5,787 bases of DNA from an uncultured Rhodospirillales bacterium (GTDB lineage: Bacteria > Pseudomonadota > Alphaproteobacteria > CALMVH01): NCBI GenBank assembly GCA_937873165.1, contig CALMVH010000293.1:1-5787 (forward strand). The letters run 5' to 3'. Every line of letters begins with the position of its first letter. The first letter of the stretch is position 1. A model generated the notes under the pieces. That model was not told where the DNA came from. It ran no database searches and saw nothing but the letters and a program-made list of their open reading frames with translations. This document shows, one piece after another, positions 1-5,787 of the stretch. The position numbers and the translations under genes are program-made.

Positions 1-1
1 G

Positions 2-1369
2 TACTTTACGTTGGCAAATCCCGATGGCTCGCCCGCGCCTTGGTTCGCGCTGGTCGCAAACGTGCCGGGCACCGTCGACGTTGGCAAGACCGTCATCGCA
101 GGCAACGAACGAGTCCTGCGCGCCCGCTTGTCCGACGCCCGATTCTTCTGGGACCAGGATCTCAAGTTAAAGCTCCAAGACCGCCTGCCTGCGCTGGAGG
201 CGATTACCTTCCACGCGAAGCTGGGAACGGTGCGGCAGAAAGCAGATCGCATTGCGGCATTGGCGAGACAAATAGCGAAGAACGTAACCCCTAAGGGGGT
301 GATATTCAGCGACAAAGAGGCAGAAAATGCATTCATAGCGGGGCGGCTTGCCAAGGCAGACTTGATCACCGGGATGGTAGGAGAGTTCCCGGAACTACAA
401 GGAGTTATGGGCGGTTATTACGCACGGCATGAAGGACTGGATCCTTCGATTGCAACGGCTCTCGCAGAACATTACAGACCGGCGGGACCGTCCGACCGCT
501 GCCCGAAAGACCCGACATCCATCGCGGTGGCGTTGGCAGACAAGCTGGACAGCCTGATCGGATTTTTCATGATCGATGAGATCCCCACCGGCTCTCGCGA
601 TCCGTATGCTTTACGTCGTGCTGCGTTGGGCATCATCCGCCTCGTCAGAGAAAATGACGTTAGGGATTTCTCGCTCGATACCTACATCGAGTCGGCAACG
701 GAGCTGTACCTTGATCAAGGCGCGCATGGTGCCGGGCGTAAGTCGGACGACGGAACGATCCCAGAGTACGATAAAGCCGTTCACAAGTCGACCGCGAGGG
801 CATTCGACTTCATTATCGACCGGCTTAAGATCCTTCTGAAAGATGAAGGATTTCGCCCCGACTATATCGATGCGTCTCTGTGGATTGGCGGCTGCAATCT
901 ACAACCGAGGCACATCGACCTGTCGGTCATAGAACCCGACTCCGATCTGGTACGCATTGTTCGGCGGGCAAAAGCCTTGCAGGCTTTCCTGTCGTCGTCA
1001 CAAGGGGAAAGTCTTCTCGCCGCGTTCAATCGTGCCAGGAAGATCGTACAAGACGAGGCTGCCAGGGACGGTACGAACTATCGCAACGAGAACATCGAAC
1101 CGGCCTTCCTCAAAGAGGCTGAGGAATCGGGTTTGTGGCAGAAGCTCGAACCTGCCGCCCAACAAGCACGGGACCTAACTCACCACGAGGCTTTCGGCGA
1201 TTGCATGGCTCTTCTCGCCACCCTGCGCCAACCGATCGACGCGTTCTTTGACAAGGTGCTGGTCAACGATCCCGATCCAGCGTTGCGGCGAAACCGGTTG
1301 GCATTGCTGGCACGGTTCGTACGCACGGTCGAGACAATCGCCGACTTTTCCAGGATCGAGATCCGTTGA
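2..1369 (+). CDS. glyS: Glycyl-tRNA synthetase beta subunit, C-terminal part (5' end outside window)
   Basis: This is the beta subunit of the alpha2-beta2 glycyl-tRNA synthetase, which charges tRNA-Gly in the cytoplasm. The alpha subunit (glyQ), not visible here, carries the adenylation site; the beta subunit mainly binds tRNA. The frame is open to the left edge, so the true start lies upstream. About 455 residues are visible of a family total near 690. Counting from nt 2, recognisable blocks are GNERVLRARLSDARFF (34-49), the HD-like domain with MVGEFPELQGVMGGYYA (125-141) and ADKLDSL (179-185), PTGSRDPYALRRAALGI (195-211), and a C-terminal DALR-type anticodon-binding region ending in NRLALLARFVRTVETIADF. 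The TGA stop is at 1367-1369. It converges on ygfZ. Hand-counted 60-base lines give 50-57% GC, against 62-70% in the genes to the right, and codons such as AGA, GGA and TTA are more frequent here. No frameshift is seen. The identification is firm. Confidence 0.96.
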   Translation, partial: YFTLANPDGSPAPWFALVANVPGTVDVGKTVIAGNERVLRARLSDARFFWDQDLKLKLQDRLPALEAITFHAKLGTVRQKADRIAALARQIAKNVTPKGVIFSDKEAENAFIAGRLAKADLITGMVGEFPELQGVMGGYYARHEGLDPSIATALAEHYRPAGPSDRCPKDPTSIAVALADKLDSLIGFFMIDEIPTGSRDPYALRRAALGIIRLVRENDVRDFSLDTYIESATELYLDQGAHGAGRKSDDGTIPEYDKAVHKSTARAFDFIIDRLKILLKDEGFRPDYIDASLWIGGCNLQPRHIDLSVIEPDSDLVRIVRRAKALQAFLSSSQGESLLAAFNRARKIVQDEAARDGTNYRNENIEPAFLKEAEESGLWQKLEPAAQQARDLTHHEAFGDCMALLATLRQPIDAFFDKVLVNDPDPALRRNRLALLARFVRTVETIADFSRIEIR

Positions 1370-1371
1370 TT

Positions 1372-1398
1372 GGTAACCTGCCGCCCATGGCCGTTACC
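1372..1398 (+). terminator. Possible weak stem-loop just after glyS
   Basis: Two bases after the glyS stop, GGTAAC (1372-1377) can pair with GTTACC (1393-1398). An inner GCC/GGC pairing (1380-1382 with 1389-1391) sits inside it. No T-tract follows, so this is at best a weak or Rho-assisted terminator or a 3'-end protecting hairpin. Pairing was found by eye and the stability was not computed. Confidence 0.25.
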
Positions 1399-1420
1399 CC
1401 GAACTTGTCTCCGCATTATT

Positions 1421-1434
1421 TGTCTGTACAGACA
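1421..1434. promoter_or_regulatory. Perfect 14-bp palindrome, operator-like
   Basis: TGTCTGTACAGACA reads identically on both strands. Its form, two 7-base half-sites with a central TGTACA, resembles operators bound by dimeric repressors such as TetR-family proteins. It has no hairpin loop, so it is a better candidate for a protein-binding dyad than for a terminator. Its location is odd: it lies in the gap between convergent glyS and ygfZ, with no obvious gene start beside it. The palindrome is seen directly; the operator role is inference. Confidence 0.35.
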
Positions 1435-1461
1435 GCGTCCTGACCAGTGCACCGGGCATAT

Positions 1462-1489
1462 CGTACACCCTGAACAGATCAGGGTGACG
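1462..1489 (-). terminator. Hairpin spanning the ygfZ stop codon
   Basis: CACCCTGA (1466-1473) pairs perfectly with TCAGGGTG (1479-1486) around a 5-base loop. Three more pairs (1462-1464 with 1487-1489) form if A1465 bulges out. The ygfZ stop codon (complement of 1479-1481) is inside the stem. No T-tract follows in either direction, so a canonical intrinsic terminator is not supported. It may be an mRNA 3'-end hairpin or part of bidirectional termination between the convergent genes. Confidence 0.4.
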
Positions 1490-2297
1490 CAGAAGCGGGT
1501 TGTCGAGCAGGTATTACGGTCACCGTCGTCTGATCGCAGCGAATCAGGTCCGTCTCCGCATCTAGCCGGATCAGGGCCAGCCCCATGTCGCCGCAACTCG
1601 ACCGCATTTCGCCGACCTCCCGTTCGCCGTGCGCCAGCACCGTGCCGGGCGGCAGCGCCGGGCCTTCGATGCGTACGGTTGCCAGACGCTTTTTCGCCTG
1701 CGCCTTGTACTTCATGCGCGCGGTCAGTTCCTGACCGACGTAGCAGCCCTTTGTCCAGGCGATGGCGTTCAGCCTGTCCAGCCCGTACTCCACCGGCAGG
1801 GCCTCGCCCGGCGGCATGTCGCGGCTGCCGTCGGGTATGCCGAGGCCGATGCGCAGGCGATCGTAGGAGTCGAACTCGTCGGCTCCAGCGTTTTGTCGCT
1901 GTGCAACCGGCGCCAAGACCCGGTAGCCCAAAGCGGACTCACGTGGATCGGTGTAAACAATCAGGTCGGGTGAATCGTGAACCGGCGAGTCCACGGCTGA
2001 CACGCGGAACTGCGCCGTCTCGTCGGTGATCTCGACCTTGGCACGCAGGCGAAACATTCGCAGGCGTTTGGCAAGATCGTCGCGGCGGTCCGCCTCGCAG
2101 TCTATCAGCAGCCGATTCGCATCGGCGACAACGAACATGTCGTGCAGGAACCGGCCCTGCGGGCTCAGCAAACCGGCGTAGATGGCCCTGTCGCCCGTGA
2201 CCTTCGTGACGTCGTTGGTGACGAGCCCTTGCAGGAAGGCGATGCGGTCTTCACCGGTCACGGTAAGCACGCCGCGGTTGGGCATATCGATTTGCAT
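1479..2297 (-). CDS. ygfZ: YgfZ/GcvT-like folate-binding protein (Fe-S cluster maintenance)
   Basis: This 272-residue cytoplasmic protein belongs to the YgfZ/COG0354 family, related to the glycine-cleavage T protein (GcvT) and mitochondrial Iba57/CAF17. Family members bind folate and help assemble or repair certain Fe-S enzymes, including the tRNA-modifying MiaB in E. coli. The diagnostic motif is KGCYVGQE at residues 183-190, with the conserved Cys at 185. The N-terminal block GEDRIAFLQGLVTNDV (15-30) is also typical, as is the C-terminal barrel segment (about 203-245). It is shorter than E. coli YgfZ (about 326 residues), as remembered for alphaproteobacterial versions. The ATG at 2297-2295 is preceded by GGTGGGA, a modest ribosome-binding site. 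It is divergent from the GT9 gene and converges on glyS. Several long plus-strand open frames across it are shadows. Confidence 0.95.
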   Translation of the reverse strand: MQIDMPNRGVLTVTGEDRIAFLQGLVTNDVTKVTGDRAIYAGLLSPQGRFLHDMFVVADANRLLIDCEADRRDDLAKRLRMFRLRAKVEITDETAQFRVSAVDSPVHDSPDLIVYTDPRESALGYRVLAPVAQRQNAGADEFDSYDRLRIGLGIPDGSRDMPPGEALPVEYGLDRLNAIAWTKGCYVGQELTARMKYKAQAKKRLATVRIEGPALPPGTVLAHGEREVGEMRSSCGDMGLALIRLDAETDLIRCDQTTVTVIPARQPASASP

Positions 2298-2375
2298 GTT
2301 CCCACCCTATGCGGCGGCCTAGAGGAATGGCAAGCCGTATGGCCGGTGCGATCGGCCCCTGCTACAAGGTGCCTC
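2298..2375. promoter_or_regulatory. Divergent intergenic region between ygfZ and the GT9 gene
   Basis: These 78 bases must contain the start signals for ygfZ (leftward) and probably for the LPS gene run (rightward). By eye I find no convincing -35/-10 pair in either direction. The only symmetry noted is GGCCG (2341-2345) facing CGGCC (2353-2357) across 7 bases, which is weak in GC-rich DNA. The promoter role is inferred from gene orientation only. Confidence 0.35.
2366..2371 (+). promoter_or_regulatory. Ribosome-binding site setting the GT9 start
   Basis: AAGGTG lies 4 bases before GTG 2376 and 10 bases before ATG 2382. It excludes the much longer in-frame reading from 2142, whose first 78 codons run antisense through ygfZ. 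Confidence 0.5.
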
Positions 2376-3368
2376 GTGAAAATGTTGTTCATCACCGCCA
2401 ACCGGCTGGGCGATGCGGTGCTGTCCACCGGCATCCTGTCCGCCTTGATCGAACGATACCCGGGGCTTCGGGTCACGGTCGCCTGTGGCGCCCTGCCCGC
2501 GCCCCTGTTCGAGGCCTGTCCCGCCGTAACGGAAATCATCCAGCTGGTGAAATCGCCATATGCGGGACACTGGCGCAGGCTCTGGCGGCACGTCGTGCCC
2601 ACGCACTGGGATATCGTGATCGACCTTCGGCAGAGCGCGGTCTCGCGGCTGATCCTGACCCGCAAACGCTTTATCTGGAAGAAGCACAGGCTGCGGGTTC
2701 ACAAGGTAACCGAACTTGCTGCCGTGGCCGGATTACTGCCCTTGCCCTCGCCACGGCTGTGGCATAGCCCGGGAAATCTGGCGCAGGCGGAAACGCTTGT
2801 GCCGCGCGACCGGCCGATCCTGGCGCTGGCGCCGGGCGCGAACTCGGTCGGCAAGAAGTGGCCTGCCGAACGCTATGCCACGGCGGCGTCCCTGATCCTG
2901 GGTGACGACGGAATCCTGGCCGGCGGAAAAGTCCTGCTGCTGGGCGATGCCCGCGATGGGGGCGAGGCGGCGGCCATTGCCGACACGCTGGGGCCGGCGC
3001 GCGCGATCAATCTGACGGGCAAGCTGGACATCGCGCTGACGGCTGCCTGCCTGACGCGCGCGGATTTCTATATCGGCAACGACTCCGGTGTCACGCATAT
3101 CGCGGCGGCGGCCGGGGTGCCGACGCTAGCGCTGTTCGGGCCCGGCGTTGCCTGGAAGTACCGCCCGTGGGGCGAGCACGCCGCCTATCTTTCCAGGGCC
3201 GACGATCCTGCCCGCGACTTCGACCTGTGCCGCAATGGCGACGACCAGGCGGCCGTGGACCTGATGCGGCGGCTGACGATTGAAGACGTTGTGGCGGGCG
3301 CCGAAGCCTTGTGGCAGAAGGTCAACCATGAACCCCAGCGCCCTGACCATCCTGATCGTCGCGCATAA
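2376..3368 (+). CDS. Glycosyltransferase family 9 protein, LPS heptosyltransferase-like
   Basis: This 330-residue protein resembles ADP-heptose:LPS heptosyltransferases (GT9, WaaC/WaaF/RfaF-like), which add heptose to the LPS inner core at the cytoplasmic face of the inner membrane. The acceptor and exact sugar cannot be told from sequence. The N-terminal Rossmann motif is FITANRLGDAVLSTG (5-19), with the likely catalytic-base Asp at 13. The donor-binding half carries APGANSVGKKWPAERYA (152-168) and GNDSGVTHIAAAAGVPT (234-250), followed by LFGP (253-256), both hallmarks of the family. GTG 2376 is chosen because it gives M-K-M-L-F-I-T-A-N-R, the usual family N-terminus; ATG 2382 is the alternative. 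The last 41 bases overlap the following GT2 gene, indicating translational coupling. It is the first gene of the plus-strand run. Confidence 0.9.
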   Translation: MKMLFITANRLGDAVLSTGILSALIERYPGLRVTVACGALPAPLFEACPAVTEIIQLVKSPYAGHWRRLWRHVVPTHWDIVIDLRQSAVSRLILTRKRFIWKKHRLRVHKVTELAAVAGLLPLPSPRLWHSPGNLAQAETLVPRDRPILALAPGANSVGKKWPAERYATAASLILGDDGILAGGKVLLLGDARDGGEAAAIADTLGPARAINLTGKLDIALTAACLTRADFYIGNDSGVTHIAAAAGVPTLALFGPGVAWKYRPWGEHAAYLSRADDPARDFDLCRNGDDQAAVDLMRRLTIEDVVAGAEALWQKVNHEPQRPDHPDRRA

Positions 3369-4100
3369 CGAGGAACGCGAAATCGCCGCCTGCCTCGAAA
3401 CCTGCCGCTTCGCCGACGAGATCGTGGTGGTGCTGGACCGCTGCACGGATGGCACGAAGGATATCGCGCTCGACTACGGCGCGAAGCTGGTCGAGGGCAG
3501 CTGGGCTAACGAAGGGCAGCGCCGAATGGCGGGTATCGCCGCCAGCAGCGGGCCGTGGATACTGGAAATAGACGCGGACGAGCGCGTGCCGCCCGCCCTC
3601 GCCGCCGAGATCCGTGGCGTGCTGGCGAACGCGGCGGCCGGTATTTTCGGCATCCCCTTCCATAACTATGTGGGCAAGCGGCTGGTCCGGCATGGCTGGG
3701 GGCGTATAACGGCGTCGGCGCGAAAAGCTGCCTGTTCGCCAAGGGCTGCAAGATCTGGGGCGAGGATCTGGTGCACCCCAAGGTAACCCTCAGCGGCCCC
3801 CGCGCACGGTTGACCAACGCTATCGACCACTACGTCGATGCCGACCTGGACGACATGTACGCGCGGCTGAACCGCTACACCACCCTCGCCGCGCAGCAGG
3901 CCGTCATGCAGAACGCGGTGGCGGGCCGCTACGATACCGTACGTCGGATATTCGGCCGGTTCTTCAAATCCTATGTCAGCCGCAGGGGATACAAGGAAGG
4001 CATCTACGGCGTGGCGCTGGCGGTTTTTTCCGCGCTTTACCCCTTGCTGACCTATTTGAAGGCACGGGCAATCCTTGATGAAGGACAAGCGAATGGCTGA
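3328..4100 (+). pseudogene. Glycosyltransferase family 2, KdtX/WaaE-like, split by a frameshift
   Basis: This is a family 2 (GT-A fold) glycosyltransferase resembling the WaaE/KdtX/LgtF group, which adds glucose or a related sugar to the LPS core in the cytoplasm. ATG 3328 has AAGG 6 bases upstream. The first 125 residues read in one frame: TILIVAHNEEREIAACLE (7-24), DRCTDGT (37-43), the DXD-type metal/nucleotide site IDADER (81-86), and VRHGWG (120-125). The family sequence then continues in another frame: YNGVGAKSCLFAKGCKIWGE from 3705, LVHPKV, then a C-terminal RRGYKEGIYGVALAVFSA segment ending at TGA 4098-4100. Adding one G to the G5 run at 3698-3702 joins them into a 257-residue protein of normal family length. 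As written, translation stops at 3784-3786 after about 152 residues, the last 27 out of frame. It may be a real pseudogene or a sequencing/assembly error; the remainder shows no other damage. Confidence 0.88.
3698..3702 (+). other. Frameshift site (G5 run) in the GT2 gene
   Basis: The five Gs follow CATGGCT. Read as written, the codons after His-Gly-Trp-Gly leave the family sequence. With a sixth G the reading becomes H-G-W-G-A-Y-N-G-V-G-A-K, in frame with the conserved C-terminal part. Homopolymer miscounts are a common sequencing error. Five or six Gs is short for a phase-variation tract. Confidence 0.85.
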
Positions 4101-4134
4101 CGACTCAGTCGCGGGTCATTGCGAGGAGCCGTGA
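4093..4134 (+). other. Thirteen-codon open frame with good RBS; possible displaced start of the ligase gene
   Basis: ATG 4093 overlaps the GT2 stop region, has AAGGA (4081-4085) 7 bases upstream, and reads M-A-D-D-S-V-A-G-H-C-E-E-P to TGA 4132-4134. It is in the same frame as the downstream ligase gene. Either it is a chance or leader peptide, or it is the original N-terminus of the ligase, cut off by the repeat-like sequence that supplies the stop. It is too short to judge by content. Confidence 0.3.
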
Positions 4135-4158
4135 CAATGCAAAAAAGGGAATCGCCCG
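4111..4158. repeat. Fragment resembling a dispersed 'TCATTGCGAGGAGC' repeat
   Basis: GGGTCATTGCGAGGAGCC (4113-4130) matches, from memory, the left half of a short palindromic repeat scattered in many bacterial genomes, whose antisense translation typically gives strings like L-L-A-M-T-R; the same string appears on the minus strand here. The right half expected of a full copy (GAAGCAATCC-like) is not clear. Instead CAATG (4135-4139) faces CATTG (4117-4121), followed by A6 and GGGAATCGCCC. The right boundary is a guess. Only one copy is in this window, so repeat status is inferred from resemblance. Confidence 0.4.
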
Positions 4159-5334
4159 GTGCCCAATAGAACCGGACTCGTCCTGCGCGGTGCTTGTTTC
4201 GCCGCAGGTCCCGTCGCAGGGCTCGATCCCCTGGGCTTCGCCGCATTGCTGCACGTAACTGGCTTCCTGACGCTGATCGCCTACCGCACCGAACACGGGC
4301 GCTGGCCGGTTCCCCGGTTTCCTGTAGTCGTTCCGCTATGCCTATTGCTGGCCTACCTGGCAGCCTCGTGCCTGTGGACCCGTTCACCCGACCATGCGTG
4401 GATTAAGCTGATCGAGCTTGCGGCGCTCGCCGCCTCGGCAGTGATCGTGCCCGTCGCAATCCGAGACATGCCGGCCAGTCAGGCGCGCGCCGCGCAAACC
4501 GCCTTGTTGTGCGGGCTGGGACTTGGCCTGGTGCTGTGCTTTGGCGATATCGCGGCGGGTGGCCCCATCAAGCGGCTGCACTGGCGCTGGCCGGACCTGC
4601 CGGTCAATGCCTATGACCGCGAGATCATCTCGCTGGGGCTGATGCTCTGGCCCGCGACGCTGATCGCATTCCGGCGCGGCTGGCGCATACCGGCGGTCGT
4701 CACGCTTGTCGTCTACAGCGTCGGCATCCTGTTCCTGCAAAGCCATTCCGCCATGGTCGGCATGGTGCTGGGCTTGGTTGCGCTTTGCCTTGCGGCGCGA
4801 TTTCCTTCCAGTGTTTTGCGCGTGCTGATGCTGACGGCCGCGTTGGGGTTCATTCTGTGCATCCCCGTGGCGTTCGCGCTGTCGCATTACGGGGCGGACC
4901 ATTGGGACAATCTGCAGTTCTCGTTCCGTCACCGGGTACAAATCTGGAACTTCACCGCCGGGCGTATCCTGCACTGGCCGCTGTTCGGGCTGGGTCTCGA
5001 ATCCTCGCGCAACATCCCCGTATCCGACCTCGCACCGGGTTTCCTGTCGCTGGCGCAGGACAAGCCGCCGCTGCATCCGCACAACATGTTCCTGCATATT
5101 TGGCTGGAGCTGGGCGGCGTCGGGTGTGCGATCGCCTTTGCCACCATCGCGCGGGTGCTGTGCGCCGTTGGCTACCTGACCATGCCGTCACGCGCCTTTA
5201 CGCTGGCGGCCGCGACGGCCGTGCTGACTATCGCCAGTTTCGCCTTCGGGATCTGGCAAGGCTGGTGGCTGGCTTTGATCGGGCTGCTGGCGAGTTTTTT
5301 ACTGATTGCCGCCCGCGAAAAGGATGCCTTGTGA
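4159..5334 (+). CDS. O-antigen ligase / polymerase family membrane protein (WaaL-like)
   Basis: This 391-residue inner-membrane protein fits the O-antigen ligase/Wzy_C family (PF04932-type), which transfers or polymerises undecaprenyl-linked glycan on the periplasmic side. By eye there are about ten or eleven hydrophobic segments, for example at 12-40, 54-71, 84-101, 114-134, 157-172, 179-194, 197-213, 219-241, 316-338, 347-364 and 367-384. Between the eighth and ninth lies the large periplasmic loop, with RHRVQIWNF (257-265) and the signature HPHNMFLHIWLELGG (306-320), whose His is essential in studied ligases. Start GTG 4159 has AAGGGA 8 bases upstream and is the only start after the in-frame stop at 4132-4134; the upstream ATG 4093 is cut off from it. 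Its stop overlaps the pyrC start (GTGA). Ligase versus polymerase cannot be decided here, but the LPS-core neighbours favour ligase. Confidence 0.87.
   Translation: MPNRTGLVLRGACFAAGPVAGLDPLGFAALLHVTGFLTLIAYRTEHGRWPVPRFPVVVPLCLLLAYLAASCLWTRSPDHAWIKLIELAALAASAVIVPVAIRDMPASQARAAQTALLCGLGLGLVLCFGDIAAGGPIKRLHWRWPDLPVNAYDREIISLGLMLWPATLIAFRRGWRIPAVVTLVVYSVGILFLQSHSAMVGMVLGLVALCLAARFPSSVLRVLMLTAALGFILCIPVAFALSHYGADHWDNLQFSFRHRVQIWNFTAGRILHWPLFGLGLESSRNIPVSDLAPGFLSLAQDKPPLHPHNMFLHIWLELGGVGCAIAFATIARVLCAVGYLTMPSRAFTLAAATAVLTIASFAFGIWQGWWLALIGLLASFLLIAAREKDAL
5320..5324 (+). promoter_or_regulatory. Ribosome-binding site of pyrC
   Basis: AAGGA lies 6 bases before GTG 5331, inside the end of the ligase gene. 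It fixes the GTG start, for which there is no ATG alternative preceding the conserved D-W-H-V-H motif. Confidence 0.75.
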
Positions 5335-5787
5335 CGACATTGACGATTACCCGCCCCGATGATTGGCACGTGCATCTGCGCGACGGCGCGATGCTGAAAA
5401 CGGTGCTGCCGTTCACCGCCCGCCAGTTTGCCCGCGCCATCGTCATGCCGAACCTGACGCCGCCGGTCACGACGGCCGCGCTGGCCGAAGCCTACCGGGG
5501 CCGCATCAGGGCGGCGCTTCCAGAAGGCGCCGCGTTTACGCCGTTGATGACCGCCTACCTCACGGACCACACCGATTCCGGCGATCTGGAACACGGCTTC
5601 ACGACCGGCATCTTCACCGCCGCCAAGCTGTACCCGGCGCATGCGACCACCAACTCGGCTCATGGCGTAACGGACATCGCTTTGATCCACCCGGTCCTGG
5701 AAACCATGCAGCGCATCGGCATGCCGCTGTTGATCCACGGCGAGGTCACCGACCCGGCGGTTGATATGTTTGACCGAGAAGCCGTCT
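5331..5787 (+). CDS. pyrC: Dihydroorotase, class II, N-terminal part (3' end outside window)
   Basis: Dihydroorotase catalyses the reversible cyclisation of N-carbamoyl-aspartate to dihydroorotate, the third step of pyrimidine synthesis, in the cytoplasm. The visible 152 residues follow E. coli PyrC closely. They include PDDWHVHLRDG (9-19) with metal ligands His13 and His15, IVMPNLTPPVTT (37-48) with substrate-binding Asn41, TAAKLYPAHATTNSAHGVT (96-114) with Lys99, the residue carboxylated to bridge the two zinc ions, and LLIHGEVTD (133-141) with metal ligand His136. The remaining ligands (E. coli His177 and Asp250) lie beyond the window. The family length is about 345 residues. GTG 5331 is the start, with its GTGA overlapping the ligase TGA (5332-5334), implying coupled translation. 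No defect is visible. Confidence 0.96.
   Translation, partial: MTTLTITRPDDWHVHLRDGAMLKTVLPFTARQFARAIVMPNLTPPVTTAALAEAYRGRIRAALPEGAAFTPLMTAYLTDHTDSGDLEHGFTTGIFTAAKLYPAHATTNSAHGVTDIALIHPVLETMQRIGMPLLIHGEVTDPAVDMFDREAV

Noticed and set aside
1180..1596. 138-codon minus-strand open frame across the glyS 3' end
   Set aside because: It overlaps the conserved C-terminus of glyS and the ygfZ 3' end out of frame, with no family resemblance.
1370..2029. 219-codon plus-strand open frame
   Set aside because: It lies antisense to ygfZ, is rich in Pro, Arg, Cys and Ser as expected from a GC-rich shadow frame, and shows no recognisable domain.
2142..2375. 78-codon upstream extension of the GT9 gene
   Set aside because: It runs antisense through the ygfZ start, while the GT9 N-terminal Rossmann motif begins just after GTG 2376 with an RBS.
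3280..3327. Upstream extension of the GT2 gene
   Set aside because: It lies inside the GT9 coding region, and ATG 3328 has a well-placed AAGG and gives the normal family N-terminus.
3698..3702. Programmed ribosomal frameshift
   Set aside because: No clear slippery heptamer with a downstream stimulatory structure was seen, and this enzyme family is not known for it. A missing base is simpler.
4384..5097. 237-codon minus-strand open frame
   Set aside because: It is the antisense shadow of the ligase gene. Its Gln/Arg/His-rich composition mirrors hydrophobic codons on the other strand.
5295..5300. T6 run as a terminator before pyrC
   Set aside because: It lies inside the ligase coding sequence, encodes part of the last membrane segment, and has no stable GC stem immediately upstream.
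5172..5738. 188-codon minus-strand open frame
   Set aside because: It is antisense to the ligase end and to pyrC, whose plus-strand catalytic motifs are unmistakable.
1..5787. CRISPR array, tRNA, rRNA, insertion sequence or defence system
   Set aside because: No direct-repeat array, cloverleaf, transposase motif or terminal inverted repeats were seen, and coding genes account for nearly all of the window.

Overview
The window looks like a chromosomal segment of a Gram-negative, GC-rich proteobacterium, most likely an alphaproteobacterium. This lineage guess rests on remembered family resemblance (two-subunit glycyl-tRNA synthetase, class II dihydroorotase, KdtX/WaaE-like sugar transferase) and not on a search. 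The Gram-negative call is firmer, because three consecutive genes build or ligate lipopolysaccharide (LPS).

Layout: (1) 2-1369, plus strand: the C-terminal two-thirds of the glycyl-tRNA synthetase beta subunit (glyS), entering from outside the window. (2) 1370-1478: a short gap between convergent genes, with a perfect 14-bp palindrome and two hairpins. (3) 1479-2297, minus strand: ygfZ, the folate-binding Fe-S cluster maintenance protein. (4) 2298-2375: a 78-bp divergent intergenic region. (5) 2376-5787, plus strand: a tightly packed run of four genes. These are a GT9 heptosyltransferase-like gene, a GT2 glycosyltransferase gene broken by a one-base frameshift, a WaaL-like O-antigen ligase/polymerase gene, and the N-terminal part of dihydroorotase (pyrC), which runs off the right edge.

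How the genes relate: the GT9 and GT2 enzymes would add sugars to the lipid A/core oligosaccharide on the cytoplasmic side of the inner membrane, and the WaaL-like membrane protein would transfer or polymerise glycan on the periplasmic side. pyrC overlaps the ligase gene by 4 bases, so a pyrimidine-synthesis gene appears to be co-translated with the surface-glycan genes. ygfZ and glyS are housekeeping genes.

Points needing a second look: a missing G in a G5 run breaks the GT2 gene; a fragment of what looks like a dispersed 'TCATTGCGAGGAGC' repeat lies between the GT2 and ligase genes and may have displaced the ligase start; a TGTCTGTACAGACA palindrome sits between convergent genes; and base composition changes clearly between glyS and everything to its right. 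I see no CRISPR array, tRNA, rRNA or insertion sequence, and no convincing new multi-gene system.
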